DNA of 60,000 nucleotides from Polytrichum commune. Taxonomy: Eukaryota; Streptophyta; Polytrichopsida; Polytrichales; Polytrichaceae. Under the pieces are notes generated by a model, which was not told where the DNA came from, ran no database searches, and saw only the letters and a list, made by a program, of their open reading frames with translations. The position numbers were made by a program, and so were the translations under genes. Location: the NCBI GenBank assembly GCA_950295325.1, contig OX485806.1:42472001-42532000 (forward strand), written 5' to 3'. Numbering within the stretch: the first letter of the stretch is position 1; every line of letters begins with the position of its first letter. Shown here in pieces: positions 33,201 through 47,600 of the stretch.

Positions 33201-34710
33201 AAACCCTGCCCACTTTCATACAAGTGCAGCTATCTAACCTGACCACATGGCTGAATCCAAAGTCAAAAACAACACAAAGCAACCACCTTAGGCCCCCTAC
33301 TTACATGGAAAGCCCACCCAATTTCATTCAAGTCGCCTGTAGAGCCCCTAACCAGATGACTGAACTGGAAGTAAAATGCATCACATATCTGCACTGCCAG
33401 GGGGTGCCGTTGGCGGCACCCTCTTCTGAGGCTACACAAAATTCACAAACCCTGCCCACTTTCATACAAGTGCAGCTATCTAACCTGACCTGATGGCTGA
33501 ATCCAAAGTCAAAAACAACACAAGGCAACCACCTTAGGCCCCCTACTTACATGGAAAGCCCACCCAATTTCATTCAGGTCGCCTGTAGAGCCCCTAACCA
33601 GATGACTGAACTGCAAGCAAAATACATCACATATCTGGCCTGCCAGGGGGTGCCGTTGGCGGCACCCTCTTCTGAGGCTACACAAAATTCACAAACCCTG
33701 CCCACTTTCATACAAGTGCAGCTATCTCACCTGACCACATGGCTGAATCCAAAGTCAAAAACAACACAAAGCAACCACCTTAGGCCCCCTACTTACATGG
33801 AAAGCCCACCCAATTTCATTCAAGTCGCCTGTAGAGCCCTAACCAGATGACTGAACTGGAAGTAAAATGCATCACATATCTGCACTGCCAGGGGGTGCCG
33901 TTGGCGGCACCCTCTTCTGAGGCTACACAAAATTCACAAACCCTGCCCACTTTCATACAAGTGTAGCTATCTAACCTGACCTGATGGCTGAATCCAAAGT
34001 CAAAAACAACACAAAGCAACCACCTTAGGCCCCCTACTTACATGGAAAGCCCACCCAATTTCATTCAAGTCGCCTGTAGAGCCCCTAAGCAGATGACTGA
34101 ACTGCAAGTAAAATGCATCACATATCTGGCCTGCCAGGGGGTGCCGTTGGCGGCACCCTCTTCTGAGGCTACACAAAATTCACAAACCCTGCCCACTTTC
34201 ATACAAGTGCAGCTATCTAACCTGACCACATGGCTGAATCCAAAGTCAAAAACAACACAAAGCAACCACCTTAGGCCCCCTACTTACATGGAAAGCCCAC
34301 CCAATTTCATTCAAGTCGCCTGTAGAGCCCTAACCAGATGACTGAACTGCAAGTAAAATGCATCACATATCTGGCCTCCCAGGGGGTGCCGTTGGCGGCA
34401 CCCTCTTCTGAGGCTACACAAAATTCACAAACCCTGCCCACTTTCATACAAGTGCAGCTATCGAACCTGACCACATGGCTGAATCCAAAGTCAAAAACAA
34501 CACAAAGCAACCACCTTAGGCCCCCTACTTACATGGAAAGCCCACCCAATTTCATTCAGGTCGCCTGTAGAGCCCCTAACCAGATGACTGAACTGCAAGT
34601 AAAATGCATCACATATCTGCACTGCCAGGGGGTGCCGTTGGCGGCACCCTCTTCTGAGGCTACACAAAATTCACAAACCCTGCCCACTTTCATACAAGTG
34701 CAGCTATCTC
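30290..34710. repeat. Higher-order duplication, 2211 bp (9 units), two tandem copies
   Basis: Variant patterns recur 2211 bp apart: CAAAAACAAAACAAAGC at 30807 and 33018, CCGTAACCAGATGACTGAAA at 30889 and 33100, and three 245-bp units per copy (9 x 246 minus 3). Confidence 0.85.
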
Positions 34711-36744
34711 ACCTGACCACATGGCTGAATCCAAAGTCAAAAACAACACAAAGCAACCACCTTAGGCCCCCTACTTACATGGAAAGCCCACCCAATTTCA
34801 TTCAAGTCGCCTGTAGAGCCCTAACCAGATGACTGAACTGGAAGTAAAATGCATCACATATCTGCACTGCCAGGGGGTGCCGTTGGCGGCACCCTCTTCT
34901 GAGGCTACACAAAATTCACAAACCCTGCCCACTTTCATACAAGTGTAGCTATCTAACCTGACCAGATGGCTGAATCCAAAGTCAAAAACAACACAAAGCA
35001 ACCACCTTAGGCCCCCTACTTACATGGAAAGCCCACCCAATTTCATTCCAGTAGCCTGTAGGACCCCTAACCAGATGACTGAACTGCAAGTAAAATGCAT
35101 CACATATCTGCACTGCCAGGGGGTGCCGTTGGCGGCACCCTCTTCTGAGGCTACACAAAATTCACAAACCCTGCCCACTTTCATACAAGTGTAGCTATCT
35201 AACCTGACCTGATGGCTGAATCCAAAGTCAAAAACAACACAAAGCAACCACCTTAGGCCCCCTACTTACATGGAAAGCCCACCCAATTTCATTCAAGTCG
35301 CCTGTAGAGCCCTAACCAGATGACTGAACTGGAAGTAAAATGCATCACATATCTGCACTGCCAGGGGGTGCCGTTGGCGGCACCCTCTTCTGAGGCTACA
35401 CAAAATTCACAAACCCTGCCCACTTTCATACAAGTGTAGCTATCTAACCTGTCCTGATGGCTGAATCCAAAGTCAAAAACAACACAAAGCAACCACCTTA
35501 GGCCCTCTACTTACATGGAAAGCCCACCCAATTTCATTCAAGTCGCCTGTAGAGCCCCTAACCAGATGACTGAACTGCAAGCAAAATACATCACATATCT
35601 GGCCTGCCAGGGGGTTCCGTTGGCGGCACCCTCTTCTGAGGCTACACAAAATTCACAAACCCTGCCCACTTTCATACAAGTGCAGCTATCTAACCTGACC
35701 ACATGGCTGAATCCAAAGTCAAAAACAACACAAAGCAACCACCTTAGGCCCCCTACTTACATGGAAAGCCCACCCAATTTCATTCAAGTCGCCTGTAGAG
35801 CCCCTAACCAGATGACTGAACTGCAAGCAAAATACATCACATATCTGGCCTGCCAGGGGGTTCCGTTGGCGGCACCCTCCTCTGAGGCTACACAAAATTC
35901 ACAAACCCTGCCCACTTTCGTACAAGTGCAGCTATCTAACCTGACCTGATGGCTGAATCTAAAGTCAAAAACAACACAAAGCAACCACCTTAGGCCCCCT
36001 ACTTACATGGAAAGCCCACCCAATTTCATTCAAGTCGCTTGTAGAGCCCCTAACCAGATGACTGAACTGGAAGTAAAATGCATCACATATCTGCACTGCC
36101 ACGGGGTGCCGTTGGCGGCACCCTCTTCTGAGGCTACACAAAATTCACAAACCCTGCCCACTTTCATACAAGTACAGCTATCTAACCTGACCACATGGCT
36201 GAATCCAAAGTCAAAAACAACACAAAGCAACCACCTTAGCCCCCCTACTTACATGGAAAGCCCACCCAATTTCATTCAAGTCGCCTGTAGAGCCCGTAAC
36301 CAGATGACTGAAATGCAAGTAAAATGCATCACATATCTGCACTGCCAGGGGGTGCCGTTGGCGGCACCCTCTTCTGAGGCTACACAAAATTCACAAACCC
36401 TGCCCACTTTCATACAAGTGCAGCTATCTAACCTGACCACATGGCTGAATCCAAAGTCAAAAACAACACAAAGCAACCACCTTAGGCCCCCTACTTACAT
36501 GGAAAGCCCACCCAATTTCATTCAAGTCGCCTGTAGAGCCCCTAACCAGATGACTGAACTGGAAGTAAAATGCATCACATATCTGCACTGCCAGGGGGTG
36601 CCGTTGGCGGCACCCTCTTCTGAGGCTACACAAAATTCACAAACCCTGCCCACTTTCATACAAGTGCAGCTATCTAACCTGACCTGATGGCTGAATCCAA
36701 AGTCAAAAACAACACAAGGCAACCACCTTAGGCCCCCTACTTAC

Positions 36745-39700
36745 ATGGAAAGCCCACCCAATTTCATTCAGGTCGCCTGTAGAGCCCCTAACCAGATGAC
36801 TGAACTGCAAGTAAAATGCATCACATATCTGCACTGCCAGGGGGTGCCGTTGGCGGCACCCTCTTCTGAGGCTACACAAAATTCACAAACCCTGCCCACT
36901 TTCATACAAGTGCAGCTATCTAACCTGACCTGATGGCTGAATCCAAAGTCAAAAACAACACAAAGCAACCACCTTAGCCCCCCTACTTACATGGAAAGCC
37001 CACCCAATTTCATTCCAGTAGCCTGTAGAGCCCCTAACCAGATGACTGAACTGCAAGTAAAATGCATCACATATCTGGCCTGCCAGGGGGTGCTGTTGGC
37101 GGCACCCTCTTCTGAGGCTACACAAAATTCACAAACCCTGCCCACTTTCATACAAGTGCAGCTATCTCACCTGACCACATGGCTGAATCCAAAGTCAAAA
37201 ACAACACAAAGCAACCACCTTAGCCCCCCTACTTACATGGAAAGCCCACCCAATTTCATTCCAGTAGCATGTAGGACCCCTAAGCAGATGACTGAACTGC
37301 AAGCAAAATACAGCACATATCTGGCCTGCCAGGGGGTGCCGTTGGCGGCACCCTCTTCTGAGGCTACACAAAATTCACAAACCCTGCCCACTTTCATACA
37401 AGTGCAGCTATCTAACCTGACCTGATGGCTGAATCCAAAGTCAAAAACAACACAAAGCAACCACCTTAGGCCCCCTACTTACATGGAAAGCCCACCCAAT
37501 TTCATTCAGGTCGCCTGTAGAGCCCCTAACCAGATGACTGAACTGCAAGTAAAATGCATCACATATCTGCACTGCCAGGGGGTCCCGTTGGCGGCACCCT
37601 CTTCTGAGGCTACACAAAATTCACAAACCCTGCCCACTTTCATACAAGTGCAGCTATCTCACCTGACCACATGGCTGAATCCAAAGTCAAAAACAACACA
37701 AAGCAACCACCTTAGGCCCCCTACTTACATGGAAAGCCCACCCAATTTCATTCAAGTCGCCTGTAGAGCCCTAACCAGATGACTGAACTGGAAGTAAAAT
37801 GCATCACATATCGGCACTGCCAGGGGGTGCCGTTGGCGGCACCCTCTTCTGAGGCTACACAAAATTCACAAACCCTGCCCACTTTCATACAAGTGTAGCT
37901 ATCTAACCTGACCTGATGGCTGAATCCAAAGTCAAAAACAACACAAAGCAACCACCTTAGGCCCCCTACTTACATGGAAAGCCCACCCAATTTCATTCAA
38001 GTCGCCTGTAGAGCCCCTAAGCAGATGACTGAACTGCAAGTAAAATGCATCACATATTGGGCCTGCCAGGGGGTGCCGTTGGCGGCACCCTCTTCTGAGG
38101 CTACACAAAATTCACAAACCCTGCCCACTTTCATACAAGTGCAGCTATCGAACCTGACCACATGGCTGAATCCAAAGTCAAAAACAACACAAAGCAACCA
38201 CCTTAGGCCCCCTACTTACATGGAAAGCCCACCCAATTTCATTCAGGTCGCCTGTAGAGCCCCTAACCAGATGACTGAACTGCAAGTAAAATGCATCACA
38301 TATCTGCACTGCCAGGGGGTGCCGTTGGCGGCACCCTCTTCTGAGGCTACACAAAATTCACAAACCCTGCCCACTTTCATACAAGTGCAGCTATCTAACC
38401 TGACCACATGGCTGAATCCAAAGTCAAAAACAACACAAAGCAACCACCTTAGGCCCCCTACTTACATGGAAAGCCCACCCAATTTCATTCAAGTCGCCTG
38501 TAGAGCCCCTAACCAGATGACTGAACTGCAAGTAAAATGCATCACATATCTGGCCTCCCAGGGGGTGCCGTTGGCGGCACCCTCTTCTGAGGCTACACAA
38601 AATTCACAAACCCTGCCCACTTTCATACAAGTGCAGCTATCGAACCTGACCTGATGGCTGAATCCAAAGTCAAAAACAACACAAAGCAACCACCTTAGGC
38701 CCCCTACTTACATGGAAAGCCCACCCAATTTCATTCAAGTCGCCTGTAGAGCCCGTAACCAGATGACTGAACTGCAAGTAAAATGCATCACATATCTGCA
38801 CTGCCAGGGGGTGCCGTTGGCGGCACCCTCTTCTGAGGCTACACAAAATTCACAAACCCTGCCCACTTTCATACAAGTGCAGCTATCTAACCTGACCACA
38901 TGGCTGAATCCAAAGTCAAAAACAACACAAAGCAACCACCTTAGGCCCCCTACTTACATGGAAAGCCCACCCAATTTCATTCAAGTCGCCTGTAGAGCCC
39001 CTAACCAGATGACTGAACTGCAAGTAAAATGCATCACATATCTGGCCTCCCAGGGGGTGCCGTTGGCGGCACCCTCTTCTGAGGCTACACAAAATTCACA
39101 AACCCTGCCCACTTTCATACAAGTGCAGCTATCTAACCTGACCTGATGGCTGAATCCAAAGTCAAAAACAACACAAGGCAACCACCTTAGGCCCCCTACT
39201 TACATGGAAAGCCCACCCAATTTCATTCAGGTCGCCTGTAGAGCCCCTAACCAGATGACTGAACTGCAAGTAAAATGCATCACATATCTGCACTGCCAGG
39301 GGGTGCCGTTGGCGGCACCCTCTTCTGAGGCTACACAAAATTCACAAACCCTGCCCACTTTCATACAAGTGCAGCTATCTAACCTGACCTGATGGCTGAA
39401 TCCAAAGTCAAAAACAACACAAAGCAACCACCTTAGCCCCCCTACTTACATGGAAAGCCCACCCAATTTCATTCCAGTAGCCTGTAGAGCCCCTAACCAG
39501 ATGACTGAACTGCAAGTAAAATGCATCACATATCTGGCCTGCCAGGGGGTGCTGTTGGCGGCACCCTCTTCTGAGGCTACACAAAATTCACAAACCCTGC
39601 CCACTTTCATACAAGTGCAGCTATCTCACCTGACCACATGGCTGAATCCAAAGTCAAAAACAACACAAAGCAACCACCTTAGCCCCCCTACTTACATGGA

Positions 39701-41650
39701 AAGCCCACCCAATTTCATTCCAGTAGCATGTAGGACCCCTAAGCAGATGACTGAACTGCAAGCAAAATACAGCACATATCTGGCCTGCCAGGGGGTGCCG
39801 TTGGCGGCACCCTCTTCTGAGGCTACACAAAATTCACAAACCCTGCCCACTTTCATACAAGTGCAGCTATCTAACCTGACCTGATGGCTGAATCCAAAGT
39901 CAAAAACAACACAAAGCAACCACCTTAGGCCCCCTACTTACATGGAAAGCCCACCCAATTTCATTCAGGTCGCCTGTAGAGCCCCTAACCAGATGACTGA
40001 ACTGCAAGTAAAATGCATCACATATCTGCACTGCCAGGGGGTCCCGTTGGCGGCACCCTCTTCTGAGGCTACACAAAATTCACAAACCCTGCCCACTTTC
40101 ATACAAGTGCAGCTATCTCACCTGACCACATGGCTGAATCCAAAGTCAAAAACAACACAAAGCAACCACCTTAGGCCCCCTACTTACATGGAAAGCCCAC
40201 CCAATTTCATTCAAGTCGCCTGTAGAGCCCTAACCAGATGACTGAACTGGAAGTAAAATGCATCACATATCTGCACTGCCAGGGGGTGCCGTTGGCGGCA
40301 CCCTCTTCTGAGGCTACACAAAATTCACAAACCCTGCCCACTTTCATACAAGTGTAGCTATCTAACCTGACCTGATGGCTGAATCCAAAGTCAAAAACAA
40401 CACAAAGCAACCACCTTAGGCCCCCTACTTACATGGAAAGCCCACCCAATTTCATTCAAGTCGCCTGTAGAGCCCCTAAGCAGATGACTGAACTGCAAGT
40501 AAAATGCATCACATATTGGGCCTGCCAGGGGGTGCCGTTGGCGGCACCCTCTTCTGAGGCTACACAAAATTCACAAACCCTGCCCACTTTCATACAAGTG
40601 CAGCTATCGAACCTGACCACATGGCTGAATCCAAAGTCAAAAACAACACAAAGCAACCACCTTAGGCCCCCTACTTACATGGAAAGCCCACCCAATTTCA
40701 TTCAGGTCGCCTGTAGAGCCCCTAACCAGATGACTGAACTGCAAGTAAAATGCATCACATATCTGCACTGCCAGGGGGTGCCGTTGGCGGCACCCTCTTC
40801 TGAGGCTACACAAAATTCACAAACCCTGCCCACTTTCATACAAGTGCAGCTATCTAACCTGACCACATGGCTGAATCCAAAGTCAAAAACAACACAAAGC
40901 AACCACCTTAGGCCCCCTACTTACATGGAAAGCCCACCCAATTTCATTCAAGTCGCCTGTAGAGCCCCTAACCAGATGACTGAACTGCAAGTAAAATGCA
41001 TCACATATCTGGCCTCCCAGGGGGTGCCGTTGGCGGCACCCTCTTCTGAGGCTACACAAAATTCACAAACCCTGCCCACTTTCATACAAGTGCAGCTATC
41101 GAACCTGACCTGATGGCTGAATCCAAAGTCAAAAACAACACAAAGCAACCACCTTAGGCCCCCTACTTACATGGAAAGCCCACCCAATTTCATTCAAGTC
41201 GCCTGTAGAGCCCGTAACCAGATGACTGAACTGCAAATAAAATGCATCACATATCTGCACTGCCAGGGGGTGCCGTTGGCGGCACCCTCTTCTGAGGCTA
41301 CACAAAATTCACAAACCCTGCCCACTTTCATACAAGTGCAGCTATCTAACCTGACCACATGGCTGAATCCAAAGTCAAAAACAACACAAAGCAACCACCT
41401 TAGGCCCCCTACTTACATGGAAAGCCCACCCAATTTCATTCAAGTCGCCTGTAGAGCCCCTAACCAGATGACTGAACTGCAAGTAAAATGCATCACATAT
41501 CTGGCCTCCCAGGGGGTGCCGTTGGCGGCACCCTCTTCTGAGGCTACACAAAATTCACAAACCCTGCCCACTTTCATACAAGTGCAGCTATCTCACCTGA
41601 CCACATGGCTGAATCCAAAGTCAAAAACAACACAAAGCAACCACCTTAGC
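36745..41650. repeat. Higher-order duplication, 2459 bp (10 units), two tandem copies
   Basis: Patterns such as GGGGGTGCTGTTGGCGG (37086, 39545) and AAAATACAGCACATATCTGG recur 2459 bp apart. A further partial copy starts near 46581. Confidence 0.8.
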
Positions 41651-44600
41651 CCCCCTACTTACATGGAAAGCCCACCCAATTTCATTCCAGTAGCATGTAG
41701 GACCCCTAAGCAGATGACTGAACTGCAAGCAAAATACATCACATATCTGGCCTGCCAGGGGGTGCCGTTGGCGGCACCCTCTTCTGAGGCTACACAAAAT
41801 TCACAAACCCTGCCCACTTTCATACAAGTGCAGCTATCTAACCTGACCTGATGGCTGAATCCAAAGTCAAAAACAACACAAAGCAACCACCTTAGGCCCC
41901 CTACTTACATGGAAAGCCCACCCAATTTCATTCAAGTCGCCTGTAGAGCCCCTAACCAGATGACTGAACTGCAAGTAAAATGCATCACATATCTGGCCTG
42001 CCAGGGGGTGCCTTTGGCGGCACCCTCTTCTGAGGCTACACAAAATTCACAAACCCTGCCCACTTTCATACAAGTGCAGCTATCTCACCTAACCACATGG
42101 CTGAATCCAAAGTCAAAAACAACACAAAGCAACCACCTTAGGCCCCCTACTTACATGGAAAGCCCACCCAATTTCATTCAAGTCGCCTGTAGAGCCCCTA
42201 ACCAGATGACTGAACTGCAAGCAAAATACATCACATATCGGGCCTGCCAGGGGGTGCCGTTGGCGGCACCTTCTTCTGAGGCTACACACAATTCACAAAC
42301 CCTGCCCACTTTCATACAAGTGCATCTATCTAACCTGACCTGATGGCTGAATCCAAAGTCAAAAACAACACAAAGCAACCACCTTAGGCCCCCTACTTAC
42401 ATGGAAAGCCCACCCAATTTCATTCGCGTAGCCTGTAGGACCCCTAAGCAGATGACTGAACTGCAAGCAAAATACATCACATATCTGGCCTGCCAGGCGG
42501 TTCCGTTGGCGGCACCCTCTTCTAAGGCTACACAAAATTCACAAACCTTGTCCACTTTCATACAAGTGCAGCTATCTAACCTGACCACATGGCTGAATCC
42601 AAAGTCAAAAACAACACAAAGCAACCACCTTAGGCCCCCTACTTACATGGAAAGCCCACCCAATTTCATTCAAGTCGCCTGTAGAGCCCCTAACCAGATG
42701 ACTGAACTGCAAGTAAAATGCATCACATATCTGGCCTGCCAGGGGGTGCCGTTGGCGGCACCCTCTTCTGAGGCTACACAAAATTCACAAACCCTGCCCA
42801 CTTTCATACAAGTGCAGCTATCTAACCTGACCACATGGCTGAATCCAAAGTCAAAAACAACACAAAGCAACCACCTTAGGCCCCCTACTTACATGGAAAG
42901 CCCACCCAATTTCATTCAAGTCGCCTGTAGAGCCCCTAACCAGATGACTGAACTGCAAGTAAAATGCATCACATATCTGGCCTGCCAGGGGGTGCCGTTG
43001 GCGGCACCCTCTTCTGAGGCTAAACAAAATTCACAAACCCTGCCCACTTTCATACAAGTGCAGCTATCTAACCTGACCACATGGCTGAATCCAAAGTCAA
43101 AAACAACACAAAGCAACCACCTTAGGCCCCCTACTTACATGGAAAGCCCACCCAATTTCATTCCAGTAGCCTGTAGGACCCCTAAGCAGATGACTGAACT
43201 GCAAGCAAAATACAGCACATATCTGGCCTGCCAGGGGGTGCCGTTGGCGGCACCCTCTTCTGAGGCTACACAAAATTCACAAACCCTGCCCACTTTCATA
43301 CAAGTGCAGCTATCTAACCTGACCACATGGCTGAATCCAAAGTCAAAAACAACACAAAGCAACCACCTTAGGCCCCCTACTTACATGGAAAGCCCACCCA
43401 ATTTCATTCAAGTCGCCTGTAGAGCCCCTAACCAGATGACTGAACTGCAAGTAAAATGCATCACATATCTGGCCTGCCAGGGGGTGCCGTTCGCGGCACC
43501 CTCTTCTGAGGCTAGACAAAATTCACAAACACTGCCCACTTTCATACAAGTGCAGCTATCTAACCTGACCACATGGCTGAATCCAAAGTCAAAAACAACA
43601 CAAAGCAACCACCTTAGCCCCCCTACTTACATGGAAAGCCCACCCAATTTCATTCCAGTAGCCTATAGGACCCCTAAGCAGATGACTGAACTGCAAGCAA
43701 AATACATCACATATCTGGCCTGCCAGGGGGTTCCGTTGGCGGCACCCTCTTCTGAGGCTACACAAAATTCACAAACCCTGCCCACTTTCATACAAGTGCA
43801 GCTATCTAACCTGACCACATGGCTGAATCCAAAGTCAAAAACAACACAAAGCAACCACCTTAGCCCCCCTACTTACATGGAAAGCCCACCCAATTTCATT
43901 CCAGTAGCCTGTAGAGCCCCTAACCAGATGACTGAACTGCAAGCAAAATACAGCACATATCTGGCCTGCCAGGGGGTGCCGTTGGCGGCACCCTCTTCTG
44001 AGGCTACACAAAATTCACAAACCCTGCCCACTTTCATACAAGTGCAGCTATCTAACCTGACCTGATGGCTGAATCCAAAGTCAAAAACAACACAAAGCAA
44101 CCACCTTAGGCCCCCTACTTACATGGAAAGCCCACCCAATTTCATTCAAGTCGCCTGTAGAGCCCCTAAGCAGATGACTGACTGCAAGTAAAATGCATCA
44201 CATATCTGCACTGCCAGGGGGTGCCGTTGGCGGCACCCTCTTCTGAGGCTACACAAAATTCACAAACACTGCCCACTTTCATACAAGTGCAGCTATCTAA
44301 CCTGACCACATGGCTGAATCCAAAGTCAAAAACAACACAAAGCAACCACCTTAGCCCCCCTACTTACATGGAAAGCCCACCCAATTTCATTCAAGTCGCC
44401 TGTAGAGCCCCTAACCAGATGACTGAACTGCAAGTAAAATGCATCACATATCTGGCCTGCCAGGGGGTGCCGTTGGCGGCACCCTCTTCTGAGGCTACAC
44501 AAAATTCACAAACCCTGCCCACTTTCATACAAGTGCAGCTATCTAACCTGACCTGATGGCTGAATCCAAAGTCAAAAACAACACAAAGCAACCACCTTAG

Positions 44601-47600
44601 CCCCCCTACTTACATGGAAAGCCCACCCAATTTCATTCAAGTCGCCTGTAGAGCCCCTAACCAGATGACTGAACTGGAAGTAAAATGCATCACATATCTG
44701 GCCTGCCAGGGGGTGCCGTTGGCGGCACCCTCTTCTGAGGCTACACAAAATTCACAAACACTGCCCACTTTCATACAAGTGCAGCTATCTAACCTGACCA
44801 CATGGCTGAATCCAAAGTCAAAAACAACACAAGGCAACCACCTTAGGCCCCCTACTTACATGGAAAGCCCACCCAATTTCATTCAGGTCGCCTGTAGAGC
44901 CCCTAACCAGATGACTGAACTGCAAGCAAAATACATCACATATCTGGCCTGCCAGGGGGTGCCGTTGGCGGCACCCTCTTCTGAGGCTACACAAAATTCA
45001 CAAACCCTGCCCACTTTCATACAAGTGTAGCTATCTAACCTGACCTGATGGCTGAATCCAAAGTCAAAAACAACACAAAGCAACCACCTTAGGCCCCCTA
45101 CTTACATGGAAAGCCCACCCAATTTCATTCAAGTCGCCTGTAGAGCCCTAACCAGATGACTGAACTGGAAGTAAAATGCATCACATATCTGCACTGCCAG
45201 GGGGTGCCGTTGGCGGCACCCTCTTCTGAGGCTACACAAAATTCACAAACCCTGCCCACTTTCATACAAGTGTAGCTATCTAACCTGACCTGATGGCTGA
45301 ATCCAAAGTCAAAAACAACACAAAGCAACCACCTTAGGCCCTCTACTTACATGGAAAGCCCACCCAATTTCATTCAAGTCGCCTGTAGAGCCCCTAACCA
45401 GATGACTGAACTGCAAGCAAAATACATCACATATCTGGCCTGCCAGGGGGTTCCGATGGCGGCACCCTCTTCTGAGGCTACACAAAATTCACAAACCCTG
45501 CCCACTTTCATACAAGTGCAGCTATCTAACCTGACCACATGGCTGAATCCAAAGTCAAAAACAACACAAAGCAACCACCTTAGGCCCCCTACTTACATGG
45601 AAAGCCCACCCAATTTCATTCAAGTCGCCTGTAGAGCCCCTAACCAGATGACTGAACTGCAAGCAAAATACATCACATATCTGGCCTGCCAGGGGGTTCC
45701 GTTGGCGGCACCCTCTTCTGAGGCTACACAAAATTCACAAACCCTGCCCACTTTCATACAAGTGCAGCTATCTAACCTGACCACATGGCTGAATCCAAAG
45801 TCAAAAACAACACAAAGCAACCACCTTAGGCCCCCTACTTACATGGAAAGCCCACCCAATTTCATTCCAGTAGCCTGTAGGACCCCTAAGCAGATGACTG
45901 AACTGCAAGCAAAATACATCACATATCTGGCCTGCCAGGGGGTCCCGTTGGCGGCACCCTCTTCTGAGGCTACACAAAATTCACAAACCCTGCCCACTTT
46001 CATACAAGTACAGCTATCTAACCTGACCACATGGCTGAATCCAAAGTCAAAAACAACACAAAGCAACCACCTTAGCCCCCCTACTTACATGGAAAGCCCA
46101 CCCAATTTCATTCAAGTCGCCTGTACAGCCCGTAACCAGATGACTGAAATGCAAGTAAAATGCATCACATATCTGCACTGCCAGGGGGTGCCGTTGGCGG
46201 CACCCTCTTCTGAGGCTACACAAAATTCACAAACCCTGCCCACTTTCATACAAGTGCAGCTATCTAACCTGACCACATGGCTGAATCCAAAGTCAAAAAC
46301 AACACAAAGCAACCACCTTAGGCCCCCTACTTACATGGAAAGCCCACCCAATTTCATTCAAGTCGCCTGTAGAGCCCCTAACCAGATGACTGAACTGGAA
46401 GTAAAATGCATCACATATCTGCACTGCCAGGGGGTGCCGTTGGCGGCACCCTCTTCTGAGGCTACACAAAATTCACAAACCCTGCCCACTTTCATACAAG
46501 TGCAGCTATCTAACCTGACCTGATGGCTGAATCCAAAGTCAAAAACAACACAAGGCAACCACCTTAGGCCCCCTACTTACATGGAAAGCCCACCCAATTT
46601 CATTCAGGTCGCCTGTAGAGCCCCTAACCAGATGACTGAACTGCAAGTAAAATGCATCACATATCTGCACTGCCAGGGGGTGCCGTTGGCGGCACCCTCT
46701 TCTGAGGCTACACAAAATTCACAAACCCTGCCCACTTTCATACAAGTGCAGCTATCTAACCTGACCTGATGGCTGAATCCAAAGTCAAAAACAACACAAA
46801 GCAACCACCTTAGCCCCCCTACTTACATGGAAAGCCCACCCAATTTCATTCCAGTAGCCTGTAGAGCCCCTAACCAGATGACTGAACTGCAAGTAAAATG
46901 CATCACATATCTGGCCTGCCAGGGGGTGCTGTTGGCGGCACCCTCTTCTGAGGCTACACAAAATTCACAAACCCTGCCCACTTTCATACAAGTGCAGCTA
47001 TCTCACCTGACCACATGGCTGAATCCAAAGTCAAAAACAACACAAAGCAACCACCTTAGGCCCCCTACTTACATGGAAAGCCCACCCAATTTCATTGCAG
47101 TAGCATGTAGGACCCCTAAGCAGATGACTGAACTGCAAGCAAAATACAGCACATATCTGGCCTGCCAGGGGGTGCCGTTGGCGGCACCCTCTTCTGAGGC
47201 TACACAAAATTCACAAACCCTGCCCACTTTCATACAAGTGCAGCTATCTAACCTGACCTGATGGCTGAATCCAAAGTCAAAAACAACACAAAGCAACCAC
47301 CTTAGGCCCCCTACTTACATGGAAAGCCCACCCAATTTCATTCAGGTCGCCTGTAGAGCCCCTAACCAGATGACTGAACTGCAAGTAAAATGCATCACAT
47401 ATCTGCACTGCCAGGGGGTCCCGTTGGCGGCACCCTCTTCTGAGGCTACACAAAATTCACAAACCCTGCCCACTTTCATACAAGTGCAGCTATCTCACCT
47501 GACCACATGGCTGAATCCAAAGTCAAAAACAACACAAAGCAACCACCTTAGGCCCCCTACTTACATGGAAAGCCCACCCAATTTCATTCAAGTCGCCTGT